Shown here piece by piece: positions 26,301 to 38,023 of a stretch of DNA of 64,000 nucleotides. The notes under the pieces were generated by a model, which saw only the letters and a list, made by a program, of their open reading frames with translations, was not told where the DNA came from and ran no database searches. The translations under genes and the position numbers were made by a program. Source of the stretch: Lingula anatina (lineage: Eukaryota > Brachiopoda > Lingulata > Lingulida > Lingulidae); the NCBI RefSeq assembly GCF_001039355.2, contig NW_019775968.1, positions 882,959-946,958 of the forward strand, in the 5' to 3' direction. Within the stretch, counting starts at the first letter, position 1. Each line of letters begins with the position of its first letter.

Positions 26301-29300
26301 ATATGGGTTCCAATCTCAGATGGAAATTTTTATTAAACTAAAATGTAACTGTATCACTTCCAGTAAGACTTAATTTTTCCGAGCAGCAGCTCTTCCATTG
26401 CCACCATTTTCTTTGGCCTTTTTCTTACCAGAAGTAACATGAGTGGACTCTGGGGTGGCTAGACAGGCCAGTTCTAGGAATACAAGAGAATCCCTCATAG
26501 AAACAGGGCGGTCATCCTGGATTCCATCATTGGGAGGCTTACTCAGGTCCACATGCATCACATTGTTTACATTTTTAACAACCTGGAAAAAGCCCCAAAG
26601 ATATTTTTCTAAGACAAAATTGAATGTTGATTCAATAAAAAAAAATGTTGGATAGTAACCAAATTCTAGATTTTAACAGTTTGAAGCATGTGATCCAGAT
26701 CTACTATTTAATGTGAACTATAAAAATATTATTTTGTCAATACATGCATTAGGCAAATTCATGTGCCACTTACACTCATGAGCATGGGTTTATCCTCTGT
26801 CATCTTTGCAAATGATTGGATTGCTTCAAGGGACCACTGTGGGTTGGTCTGCAAGTAATTAATGAATCATCTATCTAAAACTCATCAACACTGCCTTAGG
26901 GTGCATTCCCACAGATTTAGATTGATCCAGAGATTTAGATTTAGATCGACCTAACTCCCTGGGGGTTCATGCTAAATTGCAGTCAGCTGAGCGCGCAACA
27001 AAGTTAATTACCCCCTTACAGCTTTTAGTAGGTGGGACAGACGCTTTAGCTGGCTAAGCTGACAGTTATCTAGTGAGACTCCCCACAGGGATAGATCGAT
27101 CTAAAATCCATGGGAATGGGGTCTTAGTGAATGTCAAACAAACGTTTAATCATAAAGCCACATACACAAAAGTTCCACACATGTAGCATAAGAATGGATA
27201 ATTAAATATTGCTCATTTAAAAAAAATGGGCATGTTCTTAAATGTACCTTGTCAGCAGGAACCAAGTCCAAAAGGGCACACTGCACAGCTAACTCTGGGA
27301 CACGCAAGAACCTGTTCTGCATTGCACGCACTCTGTAATATATAAATGGCAACTTACCAACTACCTACACCATCATGATCAACATATTTCAATAGTAAAC
27401 AAACAGCAATCAGTCGTATCCATCCCATTACAATGTTCAAAAATACACCAATAGGAATGGTGATTGCTAAGTATGTTTTCCCTTTACGCAAAGAAACTGT
27501 AATGAAAACCAATCTATGCAATGAAACAGATTACTGCAATACAGATGAATTAACAAACACACACAATGATACAAAGCAAAACACTTACTTTTCTAAGGGC
27601 ACAATCTCAGTGTTGCCATAGTCTATATAATATACTTCTATCTTTGGCTTGCTTGATGTGGTGGTGTCACTATCCCACAAAATATCTTTCACCCTGGCCC
27701 TATACCAGCAGTTATCCAAAGCATACTGACAAAGGACTAGATCATCTGTGAATAAAACAAAGAATGGTAAAAAGACTTCATACTGATACGATATAGGGTA
27801 AAGTTCTATTCAGGCAGTATTTCCCTTAGTTTGCTTGGTTATTTACAAGATACAGATACAGTTCTGAAAACTACAAAAAATGTTGCCTTAAATCCTAACT
27901 GATCAATATAATAAATACAACAGAATACAAGATACTATTCAGAATGCAATTTCACATAAACAAGACTTTGATAACAAGACATTCTACACAGATTCAGAGT
28001 CAAACATGCCAAACTGTTTCTTCCAAGAATCTTACCTTTGCATGCAGAAGACGGTCTTTCTGCCTTATCTCCATTACACCATTTGTTCATATTCCTGGCT
28101 AAGGATTTGAGCCTCTCTACATCTGCTACTCTCTGGATTATGAAGTGACTAGGGTTTTTTATATGGGTGACATACACCAACTCTTGTCGTACTGAAATCA
28201 AAACTCAGCAATATTATCATATGCAGTTTATTAAAATAGTGTAAGCTTTCTATTACTGATTCGCTGACTAAATTTCATAAAGCAAACTTATCATTATCAT
28301 TACTATATATTTTTCAAAAACGTTAAATTTTACACTAAAAAACTAAACATATTTTAAAATGATAAAAATATGTGAACAAAATAAGAATAGTCTTGAAAAG
28401 TCTGACTACATGAGATTAAGTAAAACATCAAAACCCACATGTTTAGCCCCCCCCCTCCCCAGTGTGCTGGTATTGCACTTCCTTAAAGCTAATATTAAGC
28501 ACAAGAGAGGATCATGCTTACCAAAGTTGACCTTTGTCCTCTGAGCCATCTTTTTTCTATGTGCAATGGTGTCAGTGGCAGAGACACTGGTGCCAGTCCC
28601 AGAACTGTGCTGGCTGTGTTGAGAGGTAGACAAGCTACCATCAGTAGACAAGCTCTCTTCTATCTCTTCTGCAATGTGGGGGAAATACCTTATATCTTTT
28701 TATTGTATAATTTCGTAACTGTTTGAAAATTAAAGTATTTACTTTAAAACAAATTTTTTTAGTCTGAGCCAAAACCTACTCAGCTTACTGGACATTCTGG
28801 CCACCAGCTTTTTAAAATCTTCTGGCCTGCATGATATTTATCATCTTGATTAAGACAAAACAAGATGTAAAAGTAAACTAAAATTATATATATGTCTCAA
28901 AAACAATCTTATTTAACTAAAACCTGCCTTTGAAAATGATCCTCTGCATTTCCTTTTAGATGAACAAGTGAGTCTTTACCCTGCTTGGATTCTCAATTTT
29001 TCGAAAGTGCTTTTGGAAACCATTACTTTAACTAAGAAGAGGTTATAAAATCACACAGCTCTACTTTCAAGTTTAAACTGGTTTTCTGTCCTTTACAAAC
29101 TTGGGAGTTTCAATCATTGGTTTACTGGCAGAGTTTATAAAGAAAGCAGCCTTCTTATCTTTTAAGAAGGGGGTTTTGATATACTTTTATAATGTCACAG
29201 ATAATAACTTAATACATAATTAGGTGCACACTGTAATTCTTGACAGGTGCACTGGTGGGCCTGAAGATGAAACTGCCTTACTTTTATTATAAATGGAAAG

Positions 29301-32300
29301 CAATGCCTACTGATAGTATCACACCCACTTTATGCATACAGAGGTTTTGATATTTTAGTAATTTTTATTAAAATAAATACTTTTTATCATTTTAGGTGGG
29401 TAAAACAACATTAAATTTAAAGGTTTACAGAAATTTATGTGAAGAAAGATCAGATTCTGGAAAACTTTGACTGGCCCAGTTATGTAGTTATCTCCAGGCC
29501 AGTGGGTAACATTGCAGTCTGAATTTAGTGAAGTTGAACACTGTTTACATACCCTCAATGATGACATCATCACTGATTTCTGAGGTCCTATCATCTCCTT
29601 TATCTACAATCTCACTAAGAGGCACCAGCTCAAACCTAAAGAAATAATGTGTCACAAAAATGTGAAAACATTAAAAAAATATTGTTCCAAAGTTTGCTTA
29701 CAGATCTAGTTCTCAGAACATACTGGATATGAACTACTTGCAATTTTTGTGTGTCCCTGATGCTGTTTTATCAAAATTGACCCCCATTTGATACACATTT
29801 ATCTCAGTCCTGAGTGTAACATTATCTACTTGTTGTTTTGTAAATGTCAGTAAAGGTCAGAAAGTTCCATTAGTGACATTCTTTAAATGACCCTGGTCAC
29901 CTACAGTTTTCACATAAGGTCTGTCATTGATTTTTTCTGAGCATGTGTTAACAACAGAGGACTACAAAGATTTGTATCCATTCTTTAGCAAGTTGGTTGT
30001 TATTGCACTGTTATTGCACATCTCAATTAGTAGTGTGCCTTGTGAAGGGGATTTAGTTGTATTAACAGAATCCACACAAAATCGCCAAGAAAATTAAGTC
30101 CAGAGCGTGTGGAAAAGTTAATGTTACTTTCCAAAGAGGGGTCAAAACTGGGAGAGTTTAATTTTGGTGCTGCCCTTGCAAAATTTAAAGCTGACAAAAA
30201 CAGAAGGAAGTAGAAAGTAAACTGATAATAAATAACACTTGTGACTTTTGTTGTTTTTATTGCTTTTTATATTTATTTCAATGTTATTTCAAACTTATAA
30301 ATTCTTGACCCCCATTTTTAAAAAGTGGGGGTCAAAATGACCCTTATGTGCAAAATCTAGTGGAAAACCTTAAATACATAGGTTAACATGTGTACATGAT
30401 TTGATTATCACGTAAATGCTGACTCACCTATTGATTGGGGTGGATTGGATCTTGCCATACTCTGGTATCATGTTTTTGAAGTCTTCTGTGAACTGAACTC
30501 TGCAATAGGTTTAGCACTGATAAGATTACACAAACAAGCAAAAAAACTGACTTCTTCAAACCAAAAGCACTGTCCAAAATTTAAAAAGATTTATGGTTTT
30601 ACAAATGCAGTAAACTGTCGACATTTTTTGTAATTTTCAGTTCATGTAAAACAAAAAGTCTGTTCCATGAGATTTGCTCAGGTAAACATATTAAGTTATA
30701 AGGTTACAAGTTATGCAGAGACTACTTCCACATACCATCAAACTGTGTTTTCACTGTTAAGAGAGTTTTAATCAACCAAAAATCAGGTAATGTAAAACTC
30801 CATAAACTAATTCACAGTTTTCTTTCAACTTCATAAAAGATTAAAATTATAACAGAAATATGTCTGGTACCTCAACTGAACAGTTTTCAAAAAGTGTACT
30901 CACTTCACCCCAAGCTGCTCCTCCTCAACCACAGGAACACAGTGACAAGGGAAAGTCTCTATAGACTGCAGCTTACTCAAAATCTCATTGGCATTCAGTA
31001 TCAGTTGATTGTTGTTATTCATCACCTTTCTGGCATCTTTACAAATATATGAACATACAGTTTTGTTAATTTCTGTAGTTCTGGGTTAATATTTCTTAAA
31101 GACATCTTTTTGAGAGGAACTTTGAGAACAACCTCCTTTCCCAACCTGTTTTACATTTAACACAAAACATAAAAGTCTTTGATAAATTTTGAAATACTTT
31201 TAATACCTTTTAAAAGAAACTCTATCCTCTTTGACTCCTCGACAATGTTTAGTTTCTGAAAAGGAAACAGGTATTTCAAATTCAGGTAAAGTATAAAATC
31301 CCTGACATAAATGTCACTTCACCATGTAAGATGTAATATCTGCAATAATTGAGGACACAAAATTTCAATTCCAGACAAATAGTTAAAACATCTTAACATT
31401 ATTACATACTGAACTTGTTAATTAAAATTTAGCAGTATGTGCGGAATAGAAAAAAGAACACACCATATCTTCCATTGGCATTATCTGTTCAGCACATGCT
31501 GTTTCTATTTCTGCTGTTAACTCTATCTCCCTGAAATTAAACATTTTGGGTGGTTTTTAACTTCTTATACAAATGTCAAATTTCATGAACTGAAAGGTTT
31601 ATAAAAGAATTCATCTTTCCTGCAAATTAATTTAATATGTTCAGACTTAGATTATGAATGGACATACAAACAATAAAAAAACTAACAACCACATTGAAAA
31701 AAGTGTGTCTAAATATTTACATCTCACCTTGCTTGAAGCAGTCCATGTAATGTTTGGAAATGAGACTGCACTTCCTCAACAAGCTGAATTGCTGTAACTC
31801 TACTATCTGGAATACCATCATTCAGCACCTGTAACAGTGTAATTATGTAATTCATGTTCATGTGATCTATGCACACAAACTTCAGATATTTATTTCATTG
31901 AAAATGCTCAGGAGACAAAAAATATTGCAAGTTTTCATAAAAATCCTATCAATAAGCCACTGTAGTTATTCATGACCCTTCATGAGTAAAGAACATTTTG
32001 ACAATTGATTGCTTTATCTCAACAGTACTTTCAACAACATAAAAATATGTTACCTTTTCTGACTTTTTCAGGTTTTTTAGCACCTTGGCAGCTGTGTTAA
32101 TCACGGGTTCCATGTCTGCAAACACAGTTTTATTCTACAAAAATAAAAGCCCATATATCAAAATTTGTTTCGGTTAACATTTATAAGTGTGCCAAATACA
32201 ATTTCATCACAAGCATGAAAAGACTCGGTGACAGTGGACGACAAAATGTGCAGAGGTTTCAGTGTTGCCACAAACAAAATTTCCATTCTAAAGGAATGTT

Positions 32301-33544
32301 TCTCATGTTTACTTCAAAACTGTACCAATAAACATTCCACCAAAAAAATAAACTGCAAAAAATAACATTTAAGTTATCTGTAAATGTAACAGGTATCAAT
32401 GCTTGCACATTATGCACTATCCATTTGAATTATCAATTTTTTTCACAATGTAAGAAAGCATTCTCACTTTGTCCTCCATAGAAGAAATGGCATGGCTCTT
32501 GTGCTCCCCTACAATAACACAATGTGAACATATTGCAGTTTGGTCGTCCTCACAGAAGTATTCTATGGCACGGTTGTCATGATCCTTACAAACACTGCCA
32601 CCAAGTGACAAACTGAAAAACCAATATACCACCACAATTATTTAAGCCAAAAAATCTGTCTCAGCAAAGCATGTAGTATTATTGATCACATGATACAACA
32701 CCTAATAAATGCAAGTACTATTCAAACAGTTTTTAAGGTTAATTTCAAAGTAAAAAAGATCATTTAAGAGAGCTATTAATATCACTTTTAAGAAAGAACA
32801 TTTTAAATTTCACAGAAACATCAATGTCACTTTTCAGAAAGTACATCACAGGGACTTTTATGATTAACTTCTATAAATCATAATTTGACTGACAGTATCT
32901 TTGTACTGCTATTGTAACAGTTTATGCCATTTTCTCACCCGCTTTCATAGATTGGCACAGCTTGATGCTTCCTTAACGTATTGGAGGCAGAGTGAACCTG
33001 TTCAAAACATTTGTCAGTGAGAGCATCCAGATAAAATAAATTATCATAAAACACATCAGTGGTTTTAATCACAATAAGTTACCAAGAGTATGTGTGAGCA
33101 TCACAACAAAAAATTTAACTTCTGGACGATTGTTATCCCCTTGGAGCAATTCAAATCAAATTATATAGAACACACATCTGCTTAATTCTTTTGCTTTAAA
33201 ATCATCAGCTTTAAAAAAACAGCGCAAAGTGAAACAGCATGTGATACTTCTGTTCTCCATTATATTTTTAATCATTTACAATGTATTAAATTAATAATAA
33301 AATTCAACAAATACTAAGAAACTAACATTAATTTTATATTTCAGATAACATACCCTATCAAAGCATATCCCACACATGGTTACATCACACTTGAGACAAC
33401 AGCATGTAGCTGGATTAAAATTACACTCTTTGCAAGGAACTTTTGTTTCGCAGTCTTCTGACTCCTCCAGGCTGCTTTTCTTCTTTCTTGGCAACATTCC
33501 AGCTGGTGTAAAGTTAAGGACGCTGCTGGAAAAGTTGTAAAATG

Positions 33545-33628
<84 letters not shown>

Positions 33629-35913
33629 GCCAAACAAGGTCTAAATTAACAAAGGATATATAACATATAAATATCTAAATTCAGATCTTGTTCACTTTCT
33701 GGAGCACACAAAAAGAAATCACTTTAGTTAATATGCATTGGTACATATGTAGTATCTCTTCAATTGGCACATAAATTTAAAACTCATTCAGAATCCAATG
33801 TTCTTTGTATTTAAAAAATAATAATCAATTCATTATCTAATATGACTGCATGTGTAGTAAGACTAACAACACTTAATGACACTTTTTTTTAATTATATCA
33901 AATCTGGATTCACTGAATGGTCATAATATATATAATAAACCCCTTATGTTGATGTAATATGTTTTATGGCATTTACTTGTTGCTGGCAACACTCTTTCTT
34001 CTTTGTGCAGAGAGCAAACCAAGTAAATATATGTTTGGCTCCAAACATTTTATACTCCCTTCTTCTTTCAGCTGTGTCAAAACCTGTGAACATAAAGGGA
34101 AACACATTCTGTAAATAATTACATCTTTCATTTCAAGCTTACTTCAAATTGCCTACTTTACATTTAACAAGTAAAGTCTTCCCTGTTTTCAATTTTATTT
34201 CAAACCCTGACACAGTTGGATTGTTAAATGTAATTTCAACCACATCCCCACCTAAATCCACCAAATCTATCTTTGGATCATAAGGGACGAAAAAAACAAA
34301 ATTTAATAACTTGGATGCTGATATCTGCAAAATTATTATCTGCCAAACAACTAAGAGGTACCTTAATTTGGCAACAACAATTGTTGTGAACTGGTAGGCA
34401 TTTAAGTAGTTTAAATCAATACACCCATGGCCAAAATATTTTTCTGCATACTCACTTTGCATGATGGGCATGGTATACCAGTCTTGTGAAATTTGGCAAG
34501 TTTGAAAAGACAACTTTCACAATATGTATGCCCACATCTCAGCAACAGGGGCATTCGTGGACCATGAGGCCGAGCTGGGTCTGGTAAGAAAAGAAGTTAA
34601 ATCAGTCTAGTTGTAGCCATTCCCATGCAGAATTAGAGATATCATGTTAATGTGACGGTAAGACAAGTCCACACAGTGTAACAAGAAAACATGTCTTATA
34701 TCTTTCTTATCAAAACAATAACATATCATACCCTGATGGAAATTCAGTACAACCAAATTCAAAATTTCACAAAATAACATTCACACGTAATTTACTTCTT
34801 AAAATCTAAATTAGGTATATCACAATCCGCTAGGGGCGCTACAGTATGAACTATCCAGGGGCAGTGAAGTGTAAAACTGATATCGGCCTTCTGACAGCTC
34901 GCCAATAGCACCCCTTTTTTAAATCTCTCTTTTAGTAAAACTAATACAAGCCATTAACTAAATAAGCTGTAAATCAAAGAGTAAAATCCGATCACGTGAT
35001 TTTCCCGTGTTGCAGTCTTTGAGAAGTTTCAGTTCAGGGCGTTTGAAGTTTTGCCTCGACAAAATGCTAAAAAATGTCAGTTAAGTGCTGGTTGCAGCTT
35101 TTTGAAATTTATAGCGAATAAAGTTTATGAAATTTGCAATATTATGTAGAAAAAACATGAAAATTAAACCATGCGAAGTATAGTTTATTTGATGCACAAT
35201 ATTTATAATACATGATCTGCACGGAAGCCATCCCAGCCATGTGCTTGTGCAGTTGCCAATTTGGGTTTGTTTCCGGGTCATTAGATTAACATACAGTCAT
35301 AATTGCCCTAATTAGTCACAAGCAATTTGAGCTGCAGCTACAGCTGAGTGATCACCGCTGGACAGTAGTGACAGGTTTTAAGCTGAAGAGTGTGGACACT
35401 TTTGGTGAATTTTTGCAGTTAAAAAACTTCAATATCTTTGTTGCTTGTAGGAATATTTAAAAAATTCCAAGTGATTTCATCCGGTTTTTGCATTACCTTT
35501 CAGATGATATAAGTATTATAATTTTCTGATCAGTTTGAAAATTTTTCTGATATACCTATCTAAATCGATTGCTTTGGATTTACTTTGAATTGCAATAAAC
35601 CAATTTTTGTCTGAAAGTTAAAACCAATTTTAAAGCAAAAAAAAATAACGCTCCCTGCAGTCAATTATGTGGCAGATATACATCAAATCGCTAGATATTT
35701 ATGTTACGATATACGAGTTGCATGTACATGTATGACAATGACACGAATGAAGTCGAATTTTGTCCTCATTAAATGAATAGACAGCAGTTGCACGTTTAGA
35801 TAAATAATTTGCACAAAAATTCTTTTAACGCACAGTAGCAAAAATGCATTCTTAACATTACCTTTCGTGCCAAAGGTGTGGCAGCACGCAGGACATGTAG
35901 GATTCTTCTGCAT
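12443..35913 (-). CDS. RNF17: RNF17/TDRD4-like RING, B-box, five-Tudor protein with embedded OTU
   Basis: I resolve 42 coding exons, all with consistent phase and AG/GT sites, from ATG at 35913 (in-frame TGA upstream) to TAG at 12443-12445; predicted 2040 aa. Order: RING (7-58), B-box 1 (~125-165), B-box 2 (~179-213), coiled coil (~220-365), Ser-rich linker, Tudor 1 (~464-672), Tudor 2 (~673-880), linker, Tudor 3 (~1065-1260), Pro/Lys linker, Tudor 4 split by an OTU domain (~1380-1726), Tudor 5 (~1776-1955), tail. Signature matches to vertebrate RNF17 include the VDLSKPP and RPVSMRDSLVFLELA segment after Tudor 1. RNF17/Qin acts in the germline piRNA pathway: Tudor domains read dimethylarginine on PIWI proteins. 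The embedded OTU is absent from the vertebrate protein as I know it. Confidence 0.93.
15355..15385. repeat. Perfect 14-bp inverted repeat
   Basis: Arms 15355-15368 and 15372-15385 are exact reverse complements (TATATACAGACACT) around a 3-nt spacer, within an RNF17-like intron. Function unknown. Confidence 0.9.
17273..17346. repeat. (AAT)n trinucleotide microsatellite
   Basis: About 25 uninterrupted units in the intron between the OTU exon and the next Tudor exon. Confidence 0.97.
18127..18702 (-). other. OTU cysteine-protease exon nested in Tudor 4
   Basis: This single exon encodes residues 1409-1600. The OTU signature is clear: YKIIADGNCLFRAFAQGIF, with predicted catalytic Asp1447 and Cys1450 (Cys codon 18578-18580); SYGGEVEIQ in the middle; and FLSDGRVDNGHYDLAIP, with predicted catalytic His1561 (codon 18245-18247). 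Pattern and length fit deubiquitinases of the OTUD4/ALG13/Otu type, which also sit next to Tudor domains. An open frame runs past the acceptor and offers a Met at 18790, but a strong polypyrimidine tract plus AG at 18703-18704 and correct phase on both sides show it is an internal exon. It is 576 nt and phase 1 at both ends. Confidence 0.92.
19719..22028 (-). other. RNF17-like exons 26-30: linker and Tudor 3
   Basis: Exons 21905-22028, 21211-21719, 20784-20934, 20255-20464 and 19719-19864. The first two encode an unstructured linker with Lys-rich patches, ending in the Tudor start TPIIVSHVESPTLLYV. The core follows as DGRWYRAKV and HMLDFGFEEKL. The Asn of the usual D-F/Y-G-N is Phe here, so the methylarginine pocket is probably impaired. 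The SN-like part includes FAIRCHLTDI and ends FSKILVEEGLAIPVR. The acceptor before exon 20784-20934 is weak in pyrimidines. Confidence 0.85.
20609..20715. repeat. 55-bp tandem duplication
   Basis: Two diverged copies of a unit containing GCTGATGATTTAACTATCAC start 55 bp apart (20613 and 20668) in an RNF17-like intron. Confidence 0.85.
23642..23809. mobile_element. 168-bp inverted-repeat element with 5-bp target duplication
   Basis: It starts CAGGCCCGTAGCCAG and ends with the reverse complement of CAGGCCTGTAGCCAG (one mismatch). AGTGT flanks both sides directly. It has no coding capacity. It is a non-autonomous DNA transposon of unknown superfamily, inserted in an RNF17-like intron. Confidence 0.8.
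24520..24760 (+). mobile_element. LINE remnant (C-terminal end of reverse transcriptase ORF)
   Basis: A plus-strand open frame reads like the region after the RT domain of non-LTR retrotransposons, where a WxxHxxR-type stretch is followed by a basic GRxRKKFMDA motif. Here VWIHQKDGRNV and GRLRKKFMDAKQD are recognisable. It is antisense to the host gene, short and decayed. Confidence 0.5.
25412..25579. mobile_element. 168-bp hAT-like MITE
   Basis: The left end CAGGGGCGGATCCAG and the right end (reverse complement CAGGTGCGGATTAAG) form imperfect terminal inverted repeats of the common animal hAT type. There is no ORF. It lies in an RNF17-like intron. The target duplication is not clear. Confidence 0.65.
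26370..26428 (-). other. Read-through of donor: alternative short C-terminus
   Basis: If the donor after 26429 (GTAAGA) is not used, the frame stays open for 19 codons rich in Lys, Gly and Ala (GKKKAKENGGNGRAAARKN) and stops at 26370-26372. On the minus strand, AATAAA-type signals follow near 25970. This would make a RING, B-box, Tudor-1 protein of about 690 aa. The spliced form remains clearly the main gene, because the next exon is in phase and homologous to RNF17. Confidence 0.4.
26429..29635 (-). other. RNF17-like exons 13-19: Ser-rich linker and Tudor 1
   Basis: Exons 29553-29635 and 28522-28668 encode an acidic, then Ser/Thr-rich linker. Tudor 1 spans 28036-28191, 27589-27745, 27248-27332, 26774-26848 and 26429-26582. 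It shows the extended Tudor pattern: ELVYVTHIKNPSHFIIQ, then DNCWYRARV and YYIDYGNTEIV, then the SN-like second half (LAVQCALLDLVPADK, TNPQWSLEAIQSF). The aromatic-cage and Asn positions (W-Y, Y-x-D-Y-G-N) are intact, so methylarginine binding is expected. The last exon carries the RNF17-specific DRPVSMRDSLVFLELA segment. Confidence 0.9.
26896..27127. mobile_element. MITE family A, copy 1
   Basis: About 225 bp with terminal inverted repeats built on a CCCAYAGATTTAGATCGATC-like core, flanked by TTAG on both sides. It shares long internal identity with copies at 41249 and 55988, including AGTTAATTACCCCCTTACAG and GTGAGACTCCCC. Inserted in an RNF17-like intron. Confidence 0.88.
30428..32134 (-). 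other. RNF17-like exons 7-12: coiled-coil region
   Basis: Exons 32054-32134, 31728-31828, 31464-31530, 31207-31255, 30904-31036 and 30428-30499 encode a charged, Leu/Val/Ile-rich helical stretch (for example AAKVLKNLKKSEK, VEEVQSHFQTLHGLLQ, NNQLILNANEILSKLQ). It is positioned like the coiled coil of TRIM proteins and presumably dimerises the protein. The small exons and absence of Cys/His motifs fit this reading. Confidence 0.75.
32468..33522 (-). other. RNF17-like exons 4-6: tandem B-box zinc fingers
   Basis: Exon 33354-33522 has CKEC, CCCLKC and CGIC spacing, followed in exon 32939-32997 by a His-containing segment; together these form a B-box 1-like finger. Exon 32468-32612 encodes B-box 2: CKDHD, then YFCEDD, ICSHC and a GEHKSHA His pair. 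RING, B-box 1, B-box 2 and coiled coil in that order is the TRIM (RBCC) layout. The acceptor of exon 4 is a CAGCAG tandem site, so a one-residue variant is possible. Confidence 0.88.
33547..33627. repeat. (AT)n followed by poly-T tract
   Basis: About 39 bp of AT repeat followed by about 42 T residues, just upstream of exon 4 of the RNF17-like gene on the minus strand. On the coding strand it reads poly-A then (AT)n. Length is likely to vary between individuals. Confidence 0.97.
34456..35913 (-). other. RNF17-like exons 1-2: C3HC4 RING finger
   Basis: Exons 35862-35913 and 34456-34580 encode residues 1-59. The zinc ligands are Cys7, Cys10, Cys33, His35, Cys38, Cys41, Cys55 and Cys58, a canonical C3HC4 RING (CPAC, CGHTYCESC, CPSC). 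The splice junction lies in the loop between the first and second ligand pairs. RINGs of this kind recruit E2 enzymes, so ligase activity is plausible but unproven. Exon 3 (33977-34083) encodes a linker. Confidence 0.9.
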
Positions 35914-37727
35914 TATCAACGATATTAGTACCCTTTCTCCTCAACACATGTAAATTGAGCCTCGGTTTCGAGGTTTTGAAATGGAGGCAACAATCTCGCT
36001 CTCGCTCTACATATGATATAAGGAATTACTCCCTCCGCTCAAACACCTCGTTCTTGGTGGCACTAGTACATGTAGTACTGCAATGTACTTCTTAGAAATC
36101 ACGTCATAATATTTTTTAATTAAATTTCAGTGTATAGGTCAGGTAGATAAGGTTTTGGAGAATATTTGGAAACAGACTGGCATCAATTTAGCACGGTTTT
36201 TCAACTGAATCAAAATTCATATTAAAAAATGTTAACATCCCCCACAAGATGTTTAAACTAAACAAGTATTATTGCTGTCATAAGAAACCAACAATACTGC
36301 GATGGATACACTTGGACACATTACAAACTAGTAATATGTTATAAAAAGATAATGAAACCAAGCCACATAAAATTCTTTCAGGGATTTTATTTTGGGGTCT
36401 ACAGTTGTAAGAACACCATTGTTAATTAAAACAGCTTTTAAATATTAAGAACATTAAAATAAATTTAAGAAAAGGCACAAATCATTAGTTAGCATAAATT
36501 ACCACTTAAGTCAGAATACAAAGCAGTCAGAATACAAAGCATATTGTAAGAAAACCCTATGTCTAAATAACTCAGCAACAACTCAGAATTGGCATATTAT
36601 TTAACCCTAGCGAAGCCTAGCTTCGATTCAATTTGTGCACAAATTTCCTTCATTTAAAATCTATAATTCAAAAACTTTTAACTTGTACATTTAATTAAGC
36701 CAGGTACCAATTAAACAGTACTAGAAATTGGAACCATATCAAAACAACTGTGGTCAATCTGTATGGCCTGTTCAATTATGATAAAAATCTACAGTACATC
36801 TTGGTGAAATATGCCTGTCTGAAAGTCCTTTTTATTAAAGTATCACATTCCCTTGTTGCAAAATATGAATAACAATTAACAACATTTGACTAACTGAACA
36901 AAAGAAACATATGTTAGAGCAACACAACCTTCTTAAAGGTAATTATAAGTACTAGCTAACAGTTAATTAAAACATTTAATTTACATAAATTGCAAACCAT
37001 CAAAATCCACAGAACATTACAGCAGCATGAAAAGCAAATGTTAAAATATGACTGGTATGAGATATTATGCCTTAATAAATGCACCACTGTCTTCCAATAT
37101 CCTCTTAAACTTAGTTACTATCTAATAAGGTGGGAGAATAATCTTATAAAACAAACTACAATACATTGAGCATATTATTTAAATTTGTTACTTAAGATTA
37201 CAACTATCACATTCACTGTCTTATGGCAAACTCAAATAGATAATGCATAGACTTATGGCAAGTTAGATTACATTAATATGCGGAACCTTTTATGTAAACC
37301 ATACATGTAGGTAACTGCAGACTGACACTGTCATTAGCATGTCACCACAATTTTTGCCTTTTCGCAGTTCTTGTGCTATGCATAAATATGCATAGACCAC
37401 ACATAATATCAACAGCTGATATGCTATATGGCATCCTGAAAATCTATAAAAAGCAAATCTGTTCCTAGAATCATTGAAACTGCATAGTGGGCAAGTATCT
37501 GTGCATATACTCAACTGGTAATGTATGCTGCAGCTTGCTGTGACATTTATGATAGGATGCTTTTTATACAGAATTTCAATTGACACTATAACAATTTTAA
37601 AATATAAAAGGCATAAATTAAAAATGAAATGACTTATAACACAGAGACTTTGGGCCACACAGTTCAGTTAGTAATCACTTACTGTCCAATTCACCAAATC
37701 ATACAAACTTTGAAAGTGCACAGTTAT
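35914..37727. other. RNF17-like promoter side and probable TTLL2 3' UTR
   Basis: No coding exon was recognised. The RNF17-like promoter should lie just above 35913. On the minus strand an AATAAA (complement of 36386-36391) could end a long TTLL2 3' UTR. Confidence 0.4.
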
Positions 37728-37856
37728 TTAATAACAATTTCCCCAGATTATGATTTTTAAAAAGCCGCACTGCTTGGTACACATCATCCTTATGGCATCA
37801 AAGACCCAGAAGGCTACCTCCCAGATTGCCTCTTTTGAGCGCTGATCATAGGAGTT
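37728..37856 (-). other. Candidate exon, possible TTLL2 3' UTR or alternative end
   Basis: A strong acceptor (pyrimidine tract, CAG) precedes 129 nt open in one frame, which ends in TAA (SYDQRSKEAIWEV, then FDAIRMM). The TTLL2 stop at 38024 is followed within a few bases by a good donor (AAAG/GTACAT), so this exon could be spliced on as 3' UTR. Its open frame is not in phase with TTLL2, and I do not recognise the peptide. Confidence 0.4.
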
Positions 37857-38023
37857 CTGAAAAGTAAAATAAAATTAAAACATGTAATACTACATACTGA
37901 CAAAACATTAAATTAAATGAACTTTGAGAGTTGCTTCAGATTTTGCACAAACATTCATCAGCATGAGGCATACCACAAAATTATTCAACGGAACTTTGCT
38001 TGAAATACATGTATGTACCTTTG

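Noticed and set aside
26370-35913. RNF17-like gene ending at 26370, with a second Tudor/OTU gene downstream
   Set aside because: The GTAAGA donor at 26428 and the exon at 25042 join in phase and match RNF17 continuously; kept only as a possible short isoform.
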